From CAVZBW01 sp963773635 (GTDB lineage: Bacteria; Actinomycetota; Acidimicrobiia; Acidimicrobiales; RAAP-2), in contig CAVZBW010000005.1 of assembly GCA_963773635.1 (NCBI GenBank), forward strand, positions 2,604,001 through 2,668,000: 64,000 nt of DNA, in the 5' to 3' direction. This document shows, piece by piece, positions 16,264 through 25,369 of the stretch. The translations under genes were made by a program, and so were the position numbers. The notes beneath the pieces are model-generated. The model made no database searches. It saw only the letters and a list, made by a program, of their open reading frames with translations, and had not been told where the DNA came from. Within the stretch, counting starts at the first letter, position 1. Each line of letters starts with the position of its first letter.

Positions 16264-18059
16264 GCGTCAGCCCGGCGTTTCCCCTGGTGCCGCTCCCGCT
16301 GGCCGCAGACCGGTACCTCGAAGCGGTCGCACCGCAGTGCACCCCAGACGAGATCGATCGTGAGATCCGGCTGGTTGGCGACTTCGTCCAGGGACCCGGC
16401 GGGGCGGTACAGAGCCGTCTCCAACGTGCCCTCGATCGTGGCACCAACCTCCTCGACCACTGGGCCCGGGAGGCGTACCTCGCGGACCGCCGACCGCTGA
16501 CCGAGGCGTCGAGCTACGGGATCGTGTTCGTTCCGCTCGGTGTCGCTCACGAGACCCCGTCGGCCTTCATCGCCGGCAGCTACGCCGCCGCGATCGCCGA
16601 GGCGGCCCGGGCATCTCGTGTCGGCCAAGTCGACGACCGAGTGGTCGCCACGCTCGGGTCCGCTCGAGTCCCGGGCCCGGTGCGGGACTCCGTGCAGGTG
16701 GACCCAGGTGCGAACCACGTCGTCCTCGCTGTCGGCGGGGACTTCTGGCGCGTGGATGTCATCGACGCAGGCGGAAGCCCCGTGCCGTTCCCGGTGCTCG
16801 TGCACCAGATACACGCCATCGTGGTGCAGTGCCGTGAACGGCGGCGCCATCGCGATCCCGTGCCCGTCGGGGCAGCGACCAGCCTCGATCGGGACAGCTG
16901 GTGCGCCCTCCGCGAAGCGATTCGCACGCGAAGCCGGCGCAACCGGGAGAATTTGGAGGCCATCGAGTCCGCACTCGTGCTCATATCCCTGGACGACACG
17001 GACATCGGATCGGTGCTCCAAGGCATCGACTGGTGCTGGGGCGGCCAACCGGCCAACCGATGGCGCGACAAGGGCCTCCAGATCATCGTGACACCGGCCG
17101 GCCGACTGGCCCTCCAGGTCGAGCACACCACCGTCGACGGTGCCGGCATCGCCTTGCTCCACGATTTCCTCGTCCCGCGCATCTCTGCCCATCTCGGGTC
17201 ACGGCCGGTCAAGCCGCCCCAGCAGACGCCCACCCGGCCAACCCTCATCGAATGGGACCTGACCGGCAAGCTCGAGCAACGATTGCGTGAGGCCGAGCGA
17301 CGGTCACGGCTGGCGGCGAGCCGTTGGAACGTGGCCAGCATCGAGACGCCACCGATCGGTCCCCACCCGACCCGGGGCCACGTCTTGAGCCCCGACGCGA
17401 TGATCCAGTTGCTCTTGCAAGCGGCGTACACCGGTCTCTGGAGCCGGGTTCCAACCCAGTACGAGCCCGTGGACGTCAGCCATTTCCCCTTCGGCCGAAC
17501 CGAGAGGATGCACACCGTCTCACCCCGGACCGCGTGGGCCGCCGCCCTGCTACGGGCGTCCAACTCGTCACCGCCACCTTCGCTCCCGGCCCTCCTCGAG
17601 CAGTGTGCCGTCGCTCATCGACGCGCCGTCGAACGGTGCAAGCGCGGAACCTGGGGGCTGCGTCAGTTCGACCTTCTCGCCCACCTGGCGATGGGAGGTA
17701 CGACGCCCGACGCCGATCGCCACGCGGCAGGGGGGGCCACAGGGGGCGGATCCGATCCCGCGTCGTCGGCCCTGTTCCTCGGCGATATCTACGTCCATCG
17801 TTACCGGGAGATCGACGTCTCGACGTCGTCGTTCAACCATCTCCTCCTCGAGGCCTTCGTCTTTCCACCACCCACCGAGACGGGGACGATCGGCGTCGCC
17901 TACCAGATCCTTCCCGAGTCGCTCAGACTGACGATCACGAGCGGTGACGCGGGGGGCGCCGACGAGATCGCCCAGTTGATCGCTCGTGACTCGGCGATTC
18001 TCCGCCGGGCCCTGTCGCAGGGCGTCGGGTCACCACGAACGGAGACAGATGGTGGATGA
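16260..18059 (+). CDS. Choline/carnitine O-acyltransferase family protein
   Basis: A 599-residue protein spanning the whole carnitine acyltransferase fold. Seen are the N-terminal block PLPLAADRYLEAVAP with GPGGAVQSRLQRALD and YLADRRPL, and the catalytic His289 in EHTTVDGAG. Also seen are GRTERMHTVSP, matching the family GRTE motif, and the C-terminal STSSFNH with PPPTETGTIGVAYQI. The reaction would be acyl transfer between CoA and a carnitine-like alcohol. The TTG at 16260 overlaps the preceding stop (TTGA). Bacterial members are uncommon, and the adjoining dioxygenase strengthens a carnitine-type assignment. The acceptor may be a different betaine. Confidence 0.85.
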   Translation: MSVSPAFPLVPLPLAADRYLEAVAPQCTPDEIDREIRLVGDFVQGPGGAVQSRLQRALDRGTNLLDHWAREAYLADRRPLTEASSYGIVFVPLGVAHETPSAFIAGSYAAAIAEAARASRVGQVDDRVVATLGSARVPGPVRDSVQVDPGANHVVLAVGGDFWRVDVIDAGGSPVPFPVLVHQIHAIVVQCRERRRHRDPVPVGAATSLDRDSWCALREAIRTRSRRNRENLEAIESALVLISLDDTDIGSVLQGIDWCWGGQPANRWRDKGLQIIVTPAGRLALQVEHTTVDGAGIALLHDFLVPRISAHLGSRPVKPPQQTPTRPTLIEWDLTGKLEQRLREAERRSRLAASRWNVASIETPPIGPHPTRGHVLSPDAMIQLLLQAAYTGLWSRVPTQYEPVDVSHFPFGRTERMHTVSPRTAWAAALLRASNSSPPPSLPALLEQCAVAHRRAVERCKRGTWGLRQFDLLAHLAMGGTTPDADRHAAGGATGGGSDPASSALFLGDIYVHRYREIDVSTSSFNHLLLEAFVFPPPTETGTIGVAYQILPESLRLTITSGDAGGADEIAQLIARDSAILRRALSQGVGSPRTETDGG

Positions 18060-18525
18060 ACTGAGCTTCCTTCCCTGGTCCGAGCCTGACCTCGGCAACG
18101 AGACCAGCCCTCTTTCCTCCCTCTCGGCTGACGTCCTGCAAGAGCTGCTGGCGATCGGCGAGCCGGTCGCGTTCGGCGAGGGTGAGATCATCATCTCGGA
18201 GGAGCTCGGCGATCGAGTCCTCTACCTTCTGTCCCGCGGCTCGACGGAGACGCTGCTCCCGTTGAGCGGTGACGAGATGCGGCGAGTAAGCGTGCAGGCG
18301 GCGCCCACCCTCTTGGGAGAGGTCTCCTTCATCGACGGTGCGAGCAGGACCGCGACCGTGCGGTCACTCGAACCGTGCGAGGGTCGTCGGCTCGACCACG
18401 AAGACTTCCGAGCCCTCGTCCGGCAGCAACCGGCGTTGGCCCATGTGCTCACGATGGCGATCGCCCGGTCGCTGACCCAACGTCTGCGCCGCGTCACCGC
18501 TCTGCTGGGTCAACGTGTCCCGTGA
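18049..18525 (+). CDS. Cyclic-nucleotide-binding-domain protein (Crp-like, no DNA-binding domain)
   Basis: A 158-residue protein with a single cNMP-binding beta-roll (FGEGEIIISEELGDRVLYLLSRG, then LLGEVSFIDGASRTATVRS). No helix-turn-helix or catalytic domain follows; the C-terminus is helical (LAHVLTMAIARSLTQRLRRV). The phosphate-binding cassette GEVSFIDGASRTATV is only partly canonical. It starts 11 nt inside the acyltransferase gene, so co-translation is expected and a regulatory or scaffolding link to that enzyme is possible. Confidence 0.8.
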   Translation: MVDELSFLPWSEPDLGNETSPLSSLSADVLQELLAIGEPVAFGEGEIIISEELGDRVLYLLSRGSTETLLPLSGDEMRRVSVQAAPTLLGEVSFIDGASRTATVRSLEPCEGRRLDHEDFRALVRQQPALAHVLTMAIARSLTQRLRRVTALLGQRVP

Positions 18526-18555
18526 CCCGGCCGTGTAGTGCGCCGGGACAGGCGC

Positions 18556-21078
18556 TTATTCGGCGGCGATGGCGGCCAGCACGTCGAGGCGGGCGGCGCG
18601 CCGGGCCGGCCAGCTCGCGGCCAGCAGACCGAGCAGCGCGGCGAGGACGAGGAAGACCACCAGGTTCGGGATCGGGACCACCGTGTCGGTGACGCCCTGC
18701 GAGTGCAGCGCCGAGACGAGGGCGATGCCCAGGCACGTCCCGACGATGATGCCGATGACAGCGCCAAAGACGGCGAGGATCACCGACTCGGAGCGGATCA
18801 TGGCGCGGATCTGTCGCCGCTTCATGCCTACCGCCCGCAGGAGCCCGATCTCGTGGGTGCGTTCGAAGACCGACAGCATGAGCGTGTTCACGATCCCGAT
18901 GAGGGCGATCAGCACGGCCAAGGCCAGCAACGCGTAGATCAGGCCCAGCAGCTGGTTGATCTGGGCCGACTGTGACGCCTCGAATTGGGCACGGGTCTGC
19001 ACCTGCACGTTGGGGTAGGGCGCCAGCGCCTTTTCGACGCCCTGCTGCACCCCGGGGCTGCCGTCCGTCTTGAGGAGGACGGCACCGGGGAGGGGGTTTT
19101 GGAAGTGGGCGAGGAAGTAGGCGTCGCTGACGAGGTACTTCCCGGCCAGCGCGTTCGGCCGGTAGATCCCTCCGATCCGCATGGTGGTGGGGCCCGTCAG
19201 CGCGAACCGCACCGGGACCGTGTCGCCGACCGAGAGGTTGTCGGCGGTGGCCGTGTTGGTGTCGATGAGCAGTTGGCCCGAGGACAGCGCCCGGGCGGTG
19301 CCGGCGGTCATGTTCAAGATGACCGTCTGGGACAGGTTCTTGGTCCCCAGGGCGAGCAGGGACTGGAGCGAACCCCGTACCTCGAACTGGTTGCCGTAGA
19401 CGGTCGAGGTCGCGGTGACGCCGGGGACGGACGAGGCCACCTTGGGGATGGCGGTGCTGAAGCTTCCGTTTCCGTTCTTGTTCGTCGTCGAGATGATGAG
19501 GTCCGCGCTGATGGCGTTGTCGACGCTGCTCGTGGCCGAGCGGGACAACGAGGCCCCAAACACGGCGATGGCCGAGACGAGGGCCAGCCCCACCATCAGC
19601 GCCGCCGACGTCTGGGCCGTCCGGCGCGGGCTGCGCATGGAGTTTTCCCGGCCCAGCCGGCCCGAGATCCCGAGCATGCGGGCCAGCGGGCGCCCGATGA
19701 AGCTGGCCATCGGCCGGGCCAGCGCCGGCGCCAGCATGGCCACGCCGACGAAGATGAGCACCGCCCCGATGCCCACCAGCCCGACGGCCGGCTTGGTCAG
19801 CCCGAAGGCGAGCGCGAGGACCCCGAGGACGGTGATCACGCCGCCGCGGATGAACCGGCGCCGCAGCGGGATCTCCTCCTCGGTCGCCTGGTCCGAGACC
19901 GCCGCCACGGGCGCGATGCGCACGGCGCGCCGCGCCGGGCTGATGGCCGACACCAGCGTGACGCCGACGCCGACCACCAGACACACGATCACCGTGCGGG
20001 GCTCGAAGACGAGGGAGCCCGTCGGAAGCGTCACCCCAAACCCGCTGAGCAGCTTCTCCAGTCCGAATGCCGCCAGCACCCCGAGCCCGAGTCCGACCAG
20101 CGACGACACCAGCCCGACGACCGCTGCCTCACCGAGCACGGAGCGGAACACCTGGCGCCGGCTCGCCCCGACGATGCGCAGGAGCGCCAGCTCCCGCGTG
20201 CGCTGGCCCACGATGATGGAGAAGGTGTTCAAGATGGTGAAGCCGCCCACAAAGAGCGCGATGAAGGCGAAGATCAGCAGCGCCGTGTTGAAGAAGCCCA
20301 GGGCCTGGCCGATGGCGGCCGTCTGCTCGTTGATCACGGTCTGACCGGTCACCACCTCGACGCCGCGCGGCAGCACGTGGGCGATGGCGCTCTGGACGGC
20401 CGCCTTGTTCGCGCCCGGCTGGGTCACGACGTTGATGGTGTCGACCTCGCCGACCTGGCCAAAGAGCGCCTGGGCGGTCGGGAGGTCGAAGGCGGCCAGC
20501 GTGGCTCCGGCCAGGTTGTTGGCTGTCCCGAAGCGCGCGATACCCACGATGGTGAAGGTCTGGGGCGGGCCCCGCAGGAGGATGCGCACCCGCTGGCCGA
20601 CGTGGAAGCCGTACTTTTGCGCGGTGCCGAGGTCCATCACGACGTCGTTGGGCGTCGTCGGCTTTGCGCCCTCGACGAGACGCAGGGCCGAGATCTGCTG
20701 GTTGGGGTCGAAGGAGACCCCGAGCGTGGGCGCCCCGCCCGTGGCGACGGCCTTGCCGTCGTGCGCGATGTACTGGGCGTAGCCCGCGACCGAGCCCTCG
20801 GCGGCCTCCACGCCGGAGACGGCGCGCACGGTGGTCACGAGCGACTCGGGGACGGGGTTGCGCGTCGCCGTCCCACCGCTGCCGAATTGGGCCACGCCGC
20901 GCACCTGGAAGTCGATGTTCTGGTAGATGTTCCCAAACAGCGTGTCGAACGTGTTGTGCAGGGTGTCGGTGAGGACGAACGTACCGGCGATGAAGGTCAC
21001 CCCGAGCACGATGGCCAGCGCGGTCAGCGCCAGGCGAAGCTTGTGGGCCAGGATTCCCTTGAGGGTGACCCGCCACAC
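18556..21078 (-). CDS. ABC transporter permease, FtsX/MacB type, double module
   Basis: An 840-residue permease with the LolCDE/MacB architecture. It has an N-terminal membrane anchor (LRLALTALAIVLGVTFIAGT), a large extracytoplasmic domain, a first FtsX block of three helices (LGFFNTALLIFAFIALFVGG onward), then a second anchor, extracytoplasmic domain and FtsX block ending in LLGLLAASWPARRAARLDVL. The GTG at 21078 lies one base beyond the ATPase stop (TGA-C-GTG). It probably acts with that ATPase to move lipoproteins, peptides or lipids across or out of the membrane. Confidence 0.88.
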   Translation of the reverse strand: MWRVTLKGILAHKLRLALTALAIVLGVTFIAGTFVLTDTLHNTFDTLFGNIYQNIDFQVRGVAQFGSGGTATRNPVPESLVTTVRAVSGVEAAEGSVAGYAQYIAHDGKAVATGGAPTLGVSFDPNQQISALRLVEGAKPTTPNDVVMDLGTAQKYGFHVGQRVRILLRGPPQTFTIVGIARFGTANNLAGATLAAFDLPTAQALFGQVGEVDTINVVTQPGANKAAVQSAIAHVLPRGVEVVTGQTVINEQTAAIGQALGFFNTALLIFAFIALFVGGFTILNTFSIIVGQRTRELALLRIVGASRRQVFRSVLGEAAVVGLVSSLVGLGLGVLAAFGLEKLLSGFGVTLPTGSLVFEPRTVIVCLVVGVGVTLVSAISPARRAVRIAPVAAVSDQATEEEIPLRRRFIRGGVITVLGVLALAFGLTKPAVGLVGIGAVLIFVGVAMLAPALARPMASFIGRPLARMLGISGRLGRENSMRSPRRTAQTSAALMVGLALVSAIAVFGASLSRSATSSVDNAISADLIISTTNKNGNGSFSTAIPKVASSVPGVTATSTVYGNQFEVRGSLQSLLALGTKNLSQTVILNMTAGTARALSSGQLLIDTNTATADNLSVGDTVPVRFALTGPTTMRIGGIYRPNALAGKYLVSDAYFLAHFQNPLPGAVLLKTDGSPGVQQGVEKALAPYPNVQVQTRAQFEASQSAQINQLLGLIYALLALAVLIALIGIVNTLMLSVFERTHEIGLLRAVGMKRRQIRAMIRSESVILAVFGAVIGIIVGTCLGIALVSALHSQGVTDTVVPIPNLVVFLVLAALLGLLAASWPARRAARLDVLAAIAAE

Positions 21079-21079
21079 G

Positions 21080-21844
21080 TCAGGCGCCCATCGTCCGGAT
21101 GCGCTCGAGTACGGAGTCGGCCGTCGGCGCGGCGAGCTCGTCGACGACCTTGCCGTCGGCCAGGAAGACCACCCGGTCCGAATAGGAGGCCCCATGGGGG
21201 TCGTGGGTGACCATGACGATGGACTGGCCAAACTCGGTCACCGACCGGCGCAGGAAGCCCAGCATCTCGGCCGACGAGTTGGAGTCCAGGTTGCCCGTGG
21301 GCTCGTCGGCAAAGACGAGGTCCGGCCTGTTGATGAGGGCCCGGGCGCAGGCGCAGCGCTGCTGCTGGCCGCCCGACATCTCGCTGGGCCGGTGCGACAG
21401 GCGGTCTCCGATACCCAGCTGGGCCACCAGATAGGCGAACCACTCCTTGTCCACCGGTTTCCTGGCGAGGTCGGCCGGCAGGGTGATGTTCTCGCCGGCC
21501 GTGAGCGTCGGGACGAGATTAAACGACTGGAACACGAAGCCGATCCGGTCGCGACGCAGCTGGGTGAGGCCCCTGTCGTCGAGGCTCCCGATGTCGAGGT
21601 CGCCCACGAAGGCGTGCCCCGAGGTCGGCCGGTCGAGGCCGGCCATGCAGTGCATGAGCGTCGACTTGCCCGATCCCGACGGGCCCATGACGGCGGTGAA
21701 GCGGCCGCGCTCGAAGGTGACGTCGATGCCGGCCAGCGCGTGGACGGTCGCCTGACCCTCGCCGTAGGTCTTGCGCAGGTCGACGGCGTGGGCGGCCGGC
21801 GTGGCCGAGCCGGGTTGGGCGGGTGCTTGGTCGGTGAGCGCCAC
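21080..21844 (-). CDS. ABC transporter ATP-binding protein (LolD/MacB type)
   Basis: A 254-residue ATPase with Walker A GPSGSGKST (54-62), Q-loop FVFQSFNLVPTLT, signature SGGQQQR, Walker B LVFADEPTGNLD and the switch His in VMVTHD. The GNLDS pattern is typical of the MacB/LolD group. Start GTG 21844. It forms an operon with the following permease. The 141-nt region upstream holds no gene, and its minus-strand side should carry the promoter. Confidence 0.92.
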   Translation of the reverse strand: MALTDQAPAQPGSATPAAHAVDLRKTYGEGQATVHALAGIDVTFERGRFTAVMGPSGSGKSTLMHCMAGLDRPTSGHAFVGDLDIGSLDDRGLTQLRRDRIGFVFQSFNLVPTLTAGENITLPADLARKPVDKEWFAYLVAQLGIGDRLSHRPSEMSGGQQQRCACARALINRPDLVFADEPTGNLDSNSSAEMLGFLRRSVTEFGQSIVMVTHDPHGASYSDRVVFLADGKVVDELAAPTADSVLERIRTMGA

Positions 21845-21985
21845 GGTGCCTCGTATTCGTGAACGGGGAGCGTAAAGAGGGCGCCCGCTCCGCCCCCTTA
21901 CCGGCTTAAGGCACGATACAGGCTTTTCGAACCTGGATTGAACCGCACCAACCTGGGGAGCGGGCAGCGTTGAGTGCGTCGTGGC

Positions 21986-22912
21986 CTACGGCTTGATCTC
22001 GTACCACAGCCCGCCGTTGAGGTTGATGGCATTGCCGTTTGCCTGGCCGGGCGCGGAGTCGCCGACGTAGGTGTAGAGAGGGTGCCGGTCGTAGGTGACC
22101 TGGGTCTGGCCGTCGGATCGCTTGATCGTCCCGATCTTCCCCGTCACGCCCGGACCGGCAACCGGGGTTCCCGTCACCGGCGGCCAGTAGGCGGCACAGG
22201 TCCCGTAGCAGGTGGACTTCGTCGGGCTGTCGGGAACGAACCAATAGAGGGTGTATCCCTTGGCATTCGTCACCACCTGCGCCCCGTGGACCTCGCCGAC
22301 CTTGAGCAGCGCAGTCGACGAGCTCGCACTCGACGACGCCGGCCCCGTGGCCGCCAGGGCCACGCTCAACAGCGCCACAGCGAGCACGGACAGGGTGGCG
22401 ATGGCCCAGCCGGCGCCGGGAATCCCCGCCAGGAGCCCTTCGAGGCGGCGGAAGCCCGGCGGGCCCGAGTCACCCGGCTCACCCGGCTCACCCTGCCCGG
22501 CGGGATAGCAGGCCAACGCCGCCAGGGCCGCGAACGCCGCGATCTCGACGATCCCGGCCACAATTCCGACGGTGGTCCGGACCTCGCGGAACCCGAAGAG
22601 CCCGACCCAGAGCGACAGGAGATAGCCGCCGAGCGTGGCGAGTGCGAAGCCCGCGCCGAGGGCGGCCACCACCCGAGTGCCCGTCGCCAGGACCCCGAGC
22701 CCGAGCGCGAACGCGGCGATGATCTGGAGCAGGAAGAGCCAGCCGATCGTCGGGATGGTCTGGTAGCCGGTCAGGTACAGATCCAGGTGGATCCCGCCGG
22801 TGGCGAAGAGCAGCCCGGCCCCGGCCAGCCGCAGCAGGAGCCGCTTCCCATCCGGACGCGACGGCCGCGACCTCGCCGCCACGTCTCCGTTCCTCGCCGT
22901 GCCGAGGCTCAT
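21986..22912 (-). CDS. Membrane protein with C-terminal COG4315-type repeat domain
   Basis: A roughly 308-residue protein. The N-terminal part is a DoxX-like/DUF4383-like membrane section of about four helices (AGAGLLFATGGIHLDLYLTG, FLLQIIAAFALGLGVLATG, AALGAGFALATLGGYLLSL, VGIVAGIVEIAAFAALAALA). A fifth helix (WAIATLSVLAVALLSVALAA) leads to an outside domain with the secreted-repeat pattern YTLYWFVPDSPTKSTCYGTC, AYWPPV and PLYTYVGDSAPGQANGN. This outer domain is shared with the protein at 24683. ATG 22912 lies just after the DoxX stop. Function of the repeat domain is unknown. Confidence 0.75.
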   Translation of the reverse strand: MSLGTARNGDVAARSRPSRPDGKRLLLRLAGAGLLFATGGIHLDLYLTGYQTIPTIGWLFLLQIIAAFALGLGVLATGTRVVAALGAGFALATLGGYLLSLWVGLFGFREVRTTVGIVAGIVEIAAFAALAALACYPAGQGEPGEPGDSGPPGFRRLEGLLAGIPGAGWAIATLSVLAVALLSVALAATGPASSSASSSTALLKVGEVHGAQVVTNAKGYTLYWFVPDSPTKSTCYGTCAAYWPPVTGTPVAGPGVTGKIGTIKRSDGQTQVTYDRHPLYTYVGDSAPGQANGNAINLNGGLWYEIKP

Positions 22913-22913
22913 C

Positions 22914-23501
22914 TCAGCGGGTCGGGGCCTCTTGGTCCCGCACTCCCGGTGCACCGTGCAACACCGTCAGGTGCGCGGGAGTTTCGCCGGTCCCCTTGAC
23001 CCGCCGCTCGATCAGGGCATCCAGGCTGAAGCGGCCGGAACCGAGGATCGCCACGACCAGAGCCAGCACCCCGAGAGCCATGTTCAGCTGGTAGCCGGGG
23101 GGAGGGTTGGAGGAGTTGATCCCGGTCGACCAGGTGACGGTGATCATCGCCATCACCATGTCGACGAACAGCGCCGCGCCGGCCAGGCGTGAGCCCAGCC
23201 CGATGGCGAGCGCGATGGCCGCCGCGAATTCGGTGATGCCGCCGACCACGGCAAAGAATCCCCCCGGGTGGAGATGGGCGGTGTTCGAGAAGTACAGCGC
23301 CGTGTTGTGAAGACCGGGACCGTTGAAGGAACCGAAGAGCTTTCCCGCCCCGTAGTAGATGAAGATCCACGCGAGCGCGACTCGCGCCGCCAGTAGCGCG
23401 CAGTCTGTCGGAAATGCGGCCGTGCGTGTGCCGACCACCGTGGCCAGGAGAGCACGCACGTTGCGCCCGTGCGCCGGGGGTGGGGCCGTCGTCGTCGTCA
23501 T
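22914..23501 (-). CDS. DoxX-family membrane protein
   Basis: A 195-residue integral membrane protein with four helices and the DoxX signature (LAARVALAWIFIYYGAGKLF, FFAVVGGITEFAAAIALAIG, GAALFVDMVMAMITVTW). DoxX proteins sit in the membrane with redox or stress-response partners. ATG 23501 follows GGAGGGAG. It is in the same minus-strand group as the hydroxylase and the two secreted-repeat proteins. Confidence 0.88.
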   Translation of the reverse strand: MTTTTAPPPAHGRNVRALLATVVGTRTAAFPTDCALLAARVALAWIFIYYGAGKLFGSFNGPGLHNTALYFSNTAHLHPGGFFAVVGGITEFAAAIALAIGLGSRLAGAALFVDMVMAMITVTWSTGINSSNPPPGYQLNMALGVLALVVAILGSGRFSLDALIERRVKGTGETPAHLTVLHGAPGVRDQEAPTR

Positions 23502-23548
23502 GTCTCCCTCCCTTTCCGCGACACGGGCAGGGCTCCGTCCGGTGGGGT

Positions 23549-24640
23549 TCACGATGCTCGCCCGTCCGGGGCAGTTCGCCTTGCCGAGCCCCGGGTCCAC
23601 AGTGTCCCAGGCGGGTCGACCGAGCCGTCGCTCCGCCCTTGCACCGGCCGAAACGGCGCCAGGAGCTGGGCGCCCAAGACCGAGAGCTGGCGCGATTTGG
23701 GTGCGGCCTGCTCGACGACCAGGGGTCGACCGGGCAGTCCCGTGTCCGTCCTGACCGTCTCGTCGGTCGGGAACACTGCGGTGTGGAAGATCTGATCCCA
23801 GATCGTCAGCACGAAGCCAAGGTTGACGTCCTGCGGTCCGTCCAGCATGTGATGGATCCGGTGATAGTTGGGACTCACCACCACCCGCCCGAGCGGTCCA
23901 AACCCGAGGCGGGTGTTCGAATGCGCGAAGGCCACGACCGCGCCGTAGACGGCGAGCAGCGTCGTCGAGAGCGCCCCGTTGGCCAGCAGCACCAATCCCG
24001 GCACGAGGGCGATGAGATAGGAGACGTGGATGAGGGGGTGGGTCCGAAAGACGGTGAGAACGTTCAGGTCCTCTTGCGAATGGTGGAGCTCGTGAAAGCG
24101 CCAGAGCATCCGGACACGGTGATTCGCAAGATGGGCGAACCAATTGCACAGGTCCATGGCCACGAAGATGGCGGCGATGGCGGCCCAGTGCGGCACGGTG
24201 CCCATCCTGGGCAACACGATCCATGGGAAGAGGTGCCGGACCACCTCGTCGAAGGAGAGGGTGAGCGCCGTGATGAGCGGCACGACGAGGGCGGCGTTGA
24301 GCAGCGTGAAGAGCACGTCGTGCTGGTAGCCGCGGGCAAACAGGGGACGGCGCTGCGCCGGCCAGATTCGCTCCACGACCAAAAAGACCGCAACGATCGC
24401 CAGGGTCAGCGGACCGACGACGACCACACGGAGGGCCGTCACCGAACCGGTGAACGTCGCACCTCCCCAATTCGTCCACCAGCCCAGCCCCACCAGCACC
24501 GCGGCGACGGCGGCGATGGAGAGGGCGGGGAGATAGACGCGGGACGACAGCCCACTCCGGGACCGTGAACCCGCCCGGTCCCCCCGCACCAAGGGCTGTG
24601 CGGCGGGGGACCGGGCGGGCGTGACTGCGACGGAGGACAT
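23549..24640 (-). CDS. Sterol desaturase/fatty acid hydroxylase family protein
   Basis: A 363-residue membrane diiron enzyme. Several hydrophobic helices surround the histidine clusters HLANH, HELHHSQ, HTHPLIHVSY-like and HRIHH, which bind two irons in this superfamily. It would hydroxylate or desaturate a membrane lipid using oxygen. The long hydrophilic C-terminal tail after VFPTDETVRTDTGLPGRP is atypical. It lies between DoxX and a secreted-repeat protein in the probable ECF-controlled group. Confidence 0.85.
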   Translation of the reverse strand: MSSVAVTPARSPAAQPLVRGDRAGSRSRSGLSSRVYLPALSIAAVAAVLVGLGWWTNWGGATFTGSVTALRVVVVGPLTLAIVAVFLVVERIWPAQRRPLFARGYQHDVLFTLLNAALVVPLITALTLSFDEVVRHLFPWIVLPRMGTVPHWAAIAAIFVAMDLCNWFAHLANHRVRMLWRFHELHHSQEDLNVLTVFRTHPLIHVSYLIALVPGLVLLANGALSTTLLAVYGAVVAFAHSNTRLGFGPLGRVVVSPNYHRIHHMLDGPQDVNLGFVLTIWDQIFHTAVFPTDETVRTDTGLPGRPLVVEQAAPKSRQLSVLGAQLLAPFRPVQGRSDGSVDPPGTLWTRGSARRTAPDGRAS

Positions 24641-24682
24641 GGGAACCTCTCGAGCTCGGGCCTTGGCCGGGAACGACCCGGC

Positions 24683-25222
24683 CTAGAAGGACGCGCCGCC
24701 CGAGCCGGCGCTCGAACCGCCCGAGGAACCGGAGCCCGAGCCGGAGCTCGCCGCCCCCGCCTTGGACGTCACGTACACCGACCACTTGCCCCACGAGTCG
24801 GTGATGTTCCCGTTGACCTGTCCGCGAGCGGTGTCTCCCGCGAACCAGTAGAGGGGCTTGCCGGCGTAGGTCACCTGGAGCGTGCCGCCGCTCCGCTTGA
24901 CGGTGCCGAGCTTGGAAGCGTTCACCCCGGCGCCCGCCTTGGCCTTGGTCACGCCCTTGGGTAGCAGGACCTCGGGCCAGATCTTCAGGCATTGGGCGTT
25001 GCACGCCGTCTTGCTCGGCTGCAACGTGTAGACCGTGTTGCCACTGACGAGGACCGTGCCGTACTTGGTCGTCTTCATCGTCGAGACGGTCGAGCTCGTC
25101 TGCGCCCCAGCGGTTCCCGCGGCGAAGGCCGTCGAGAGGCCGCCTACGGCCAAGAGCGCGCCCGCCATGCTCACCGCTCGCAGCGTGCGAAATGGCTTGC
25201 GGTGTTCGATCGTGTCCTTCAT
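24683..25222 (-). CDS. Secreted COG4315-type repeat protein
   Basis: A 179-residue exported protein with a signal peptide (AVSMAGALLAVGGLSTAFAAG, cleaved near AGA-QT), two copies of the repeat (VYTLQPSKTACNAQCLKIWP and PLYWFAGDTARGQVNGN) and a Gly/Ser-rich C-terminus. The paired Cys in ACNAQC suggests a disulfide. Related proteins are annotated only as secreted repeats of unknown function. ATG 25222 follows AGAGGAGA. A motif shared with the sigma operon lies 76-94 nt upstream. Confidence 0.85.
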   Translation of the reverse strand: MKDTIEHRKPFRTLRAVSMAGALLAVGGLSTAFAAGTAGAQTSSTVSTMKTTKYGTVLVSGNTVYTLQPSKTACNAQCLKIWPEVLLPKGVTKAKAGAGVNASKLGTVKRSGGTLQVTYAGKPLYWFAGDTARGQVNGNITDSWGKWSVYVTSKAGAASSGSGSGSSGGSSAGSGGASF

Positions 25223-25297
25223 GTCGGGTTCTCTCCTCTTGTGCGTCGTTTCCGATCATTAGGGACTACGGACGACCCCGGGGGAGAGATCACTCGC

Positions 25298-25316
25298 TCG
25301 GGGCACTTTTTCCACC
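25298..25316 (-). promoter_or_regulatory. Shared upstream motif, copy 1
   Basis: The sequence TCGGGGCACT followed by TTTTTCCACC (minus strand GGTGGAAAAAGTGCCCCGA) recurs almost unchanged at 27431-27448. It lies upstream of the secreted-repeat protein gene. Being found before both this gene and the ECF sigma operon, it may be part of the sigma-dependent promoter or an operator. The core elements are not defined. Confidence 0.4.
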
Positions 25317-25369
25317 GGTGGCGGTGGACGGCGCCCCGCGCCACCGGGAAGCAGCAGGGACGACCACCG

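Noticed and set aside
18985..21210. 741-codon plus-strand open frame opposite the ABC permease
   Set aside because: It is a shadow of the FtsX/MacB permease; the predicted protein is rich in Asp, His, Arg and Gly with no domain or membrane pattern.
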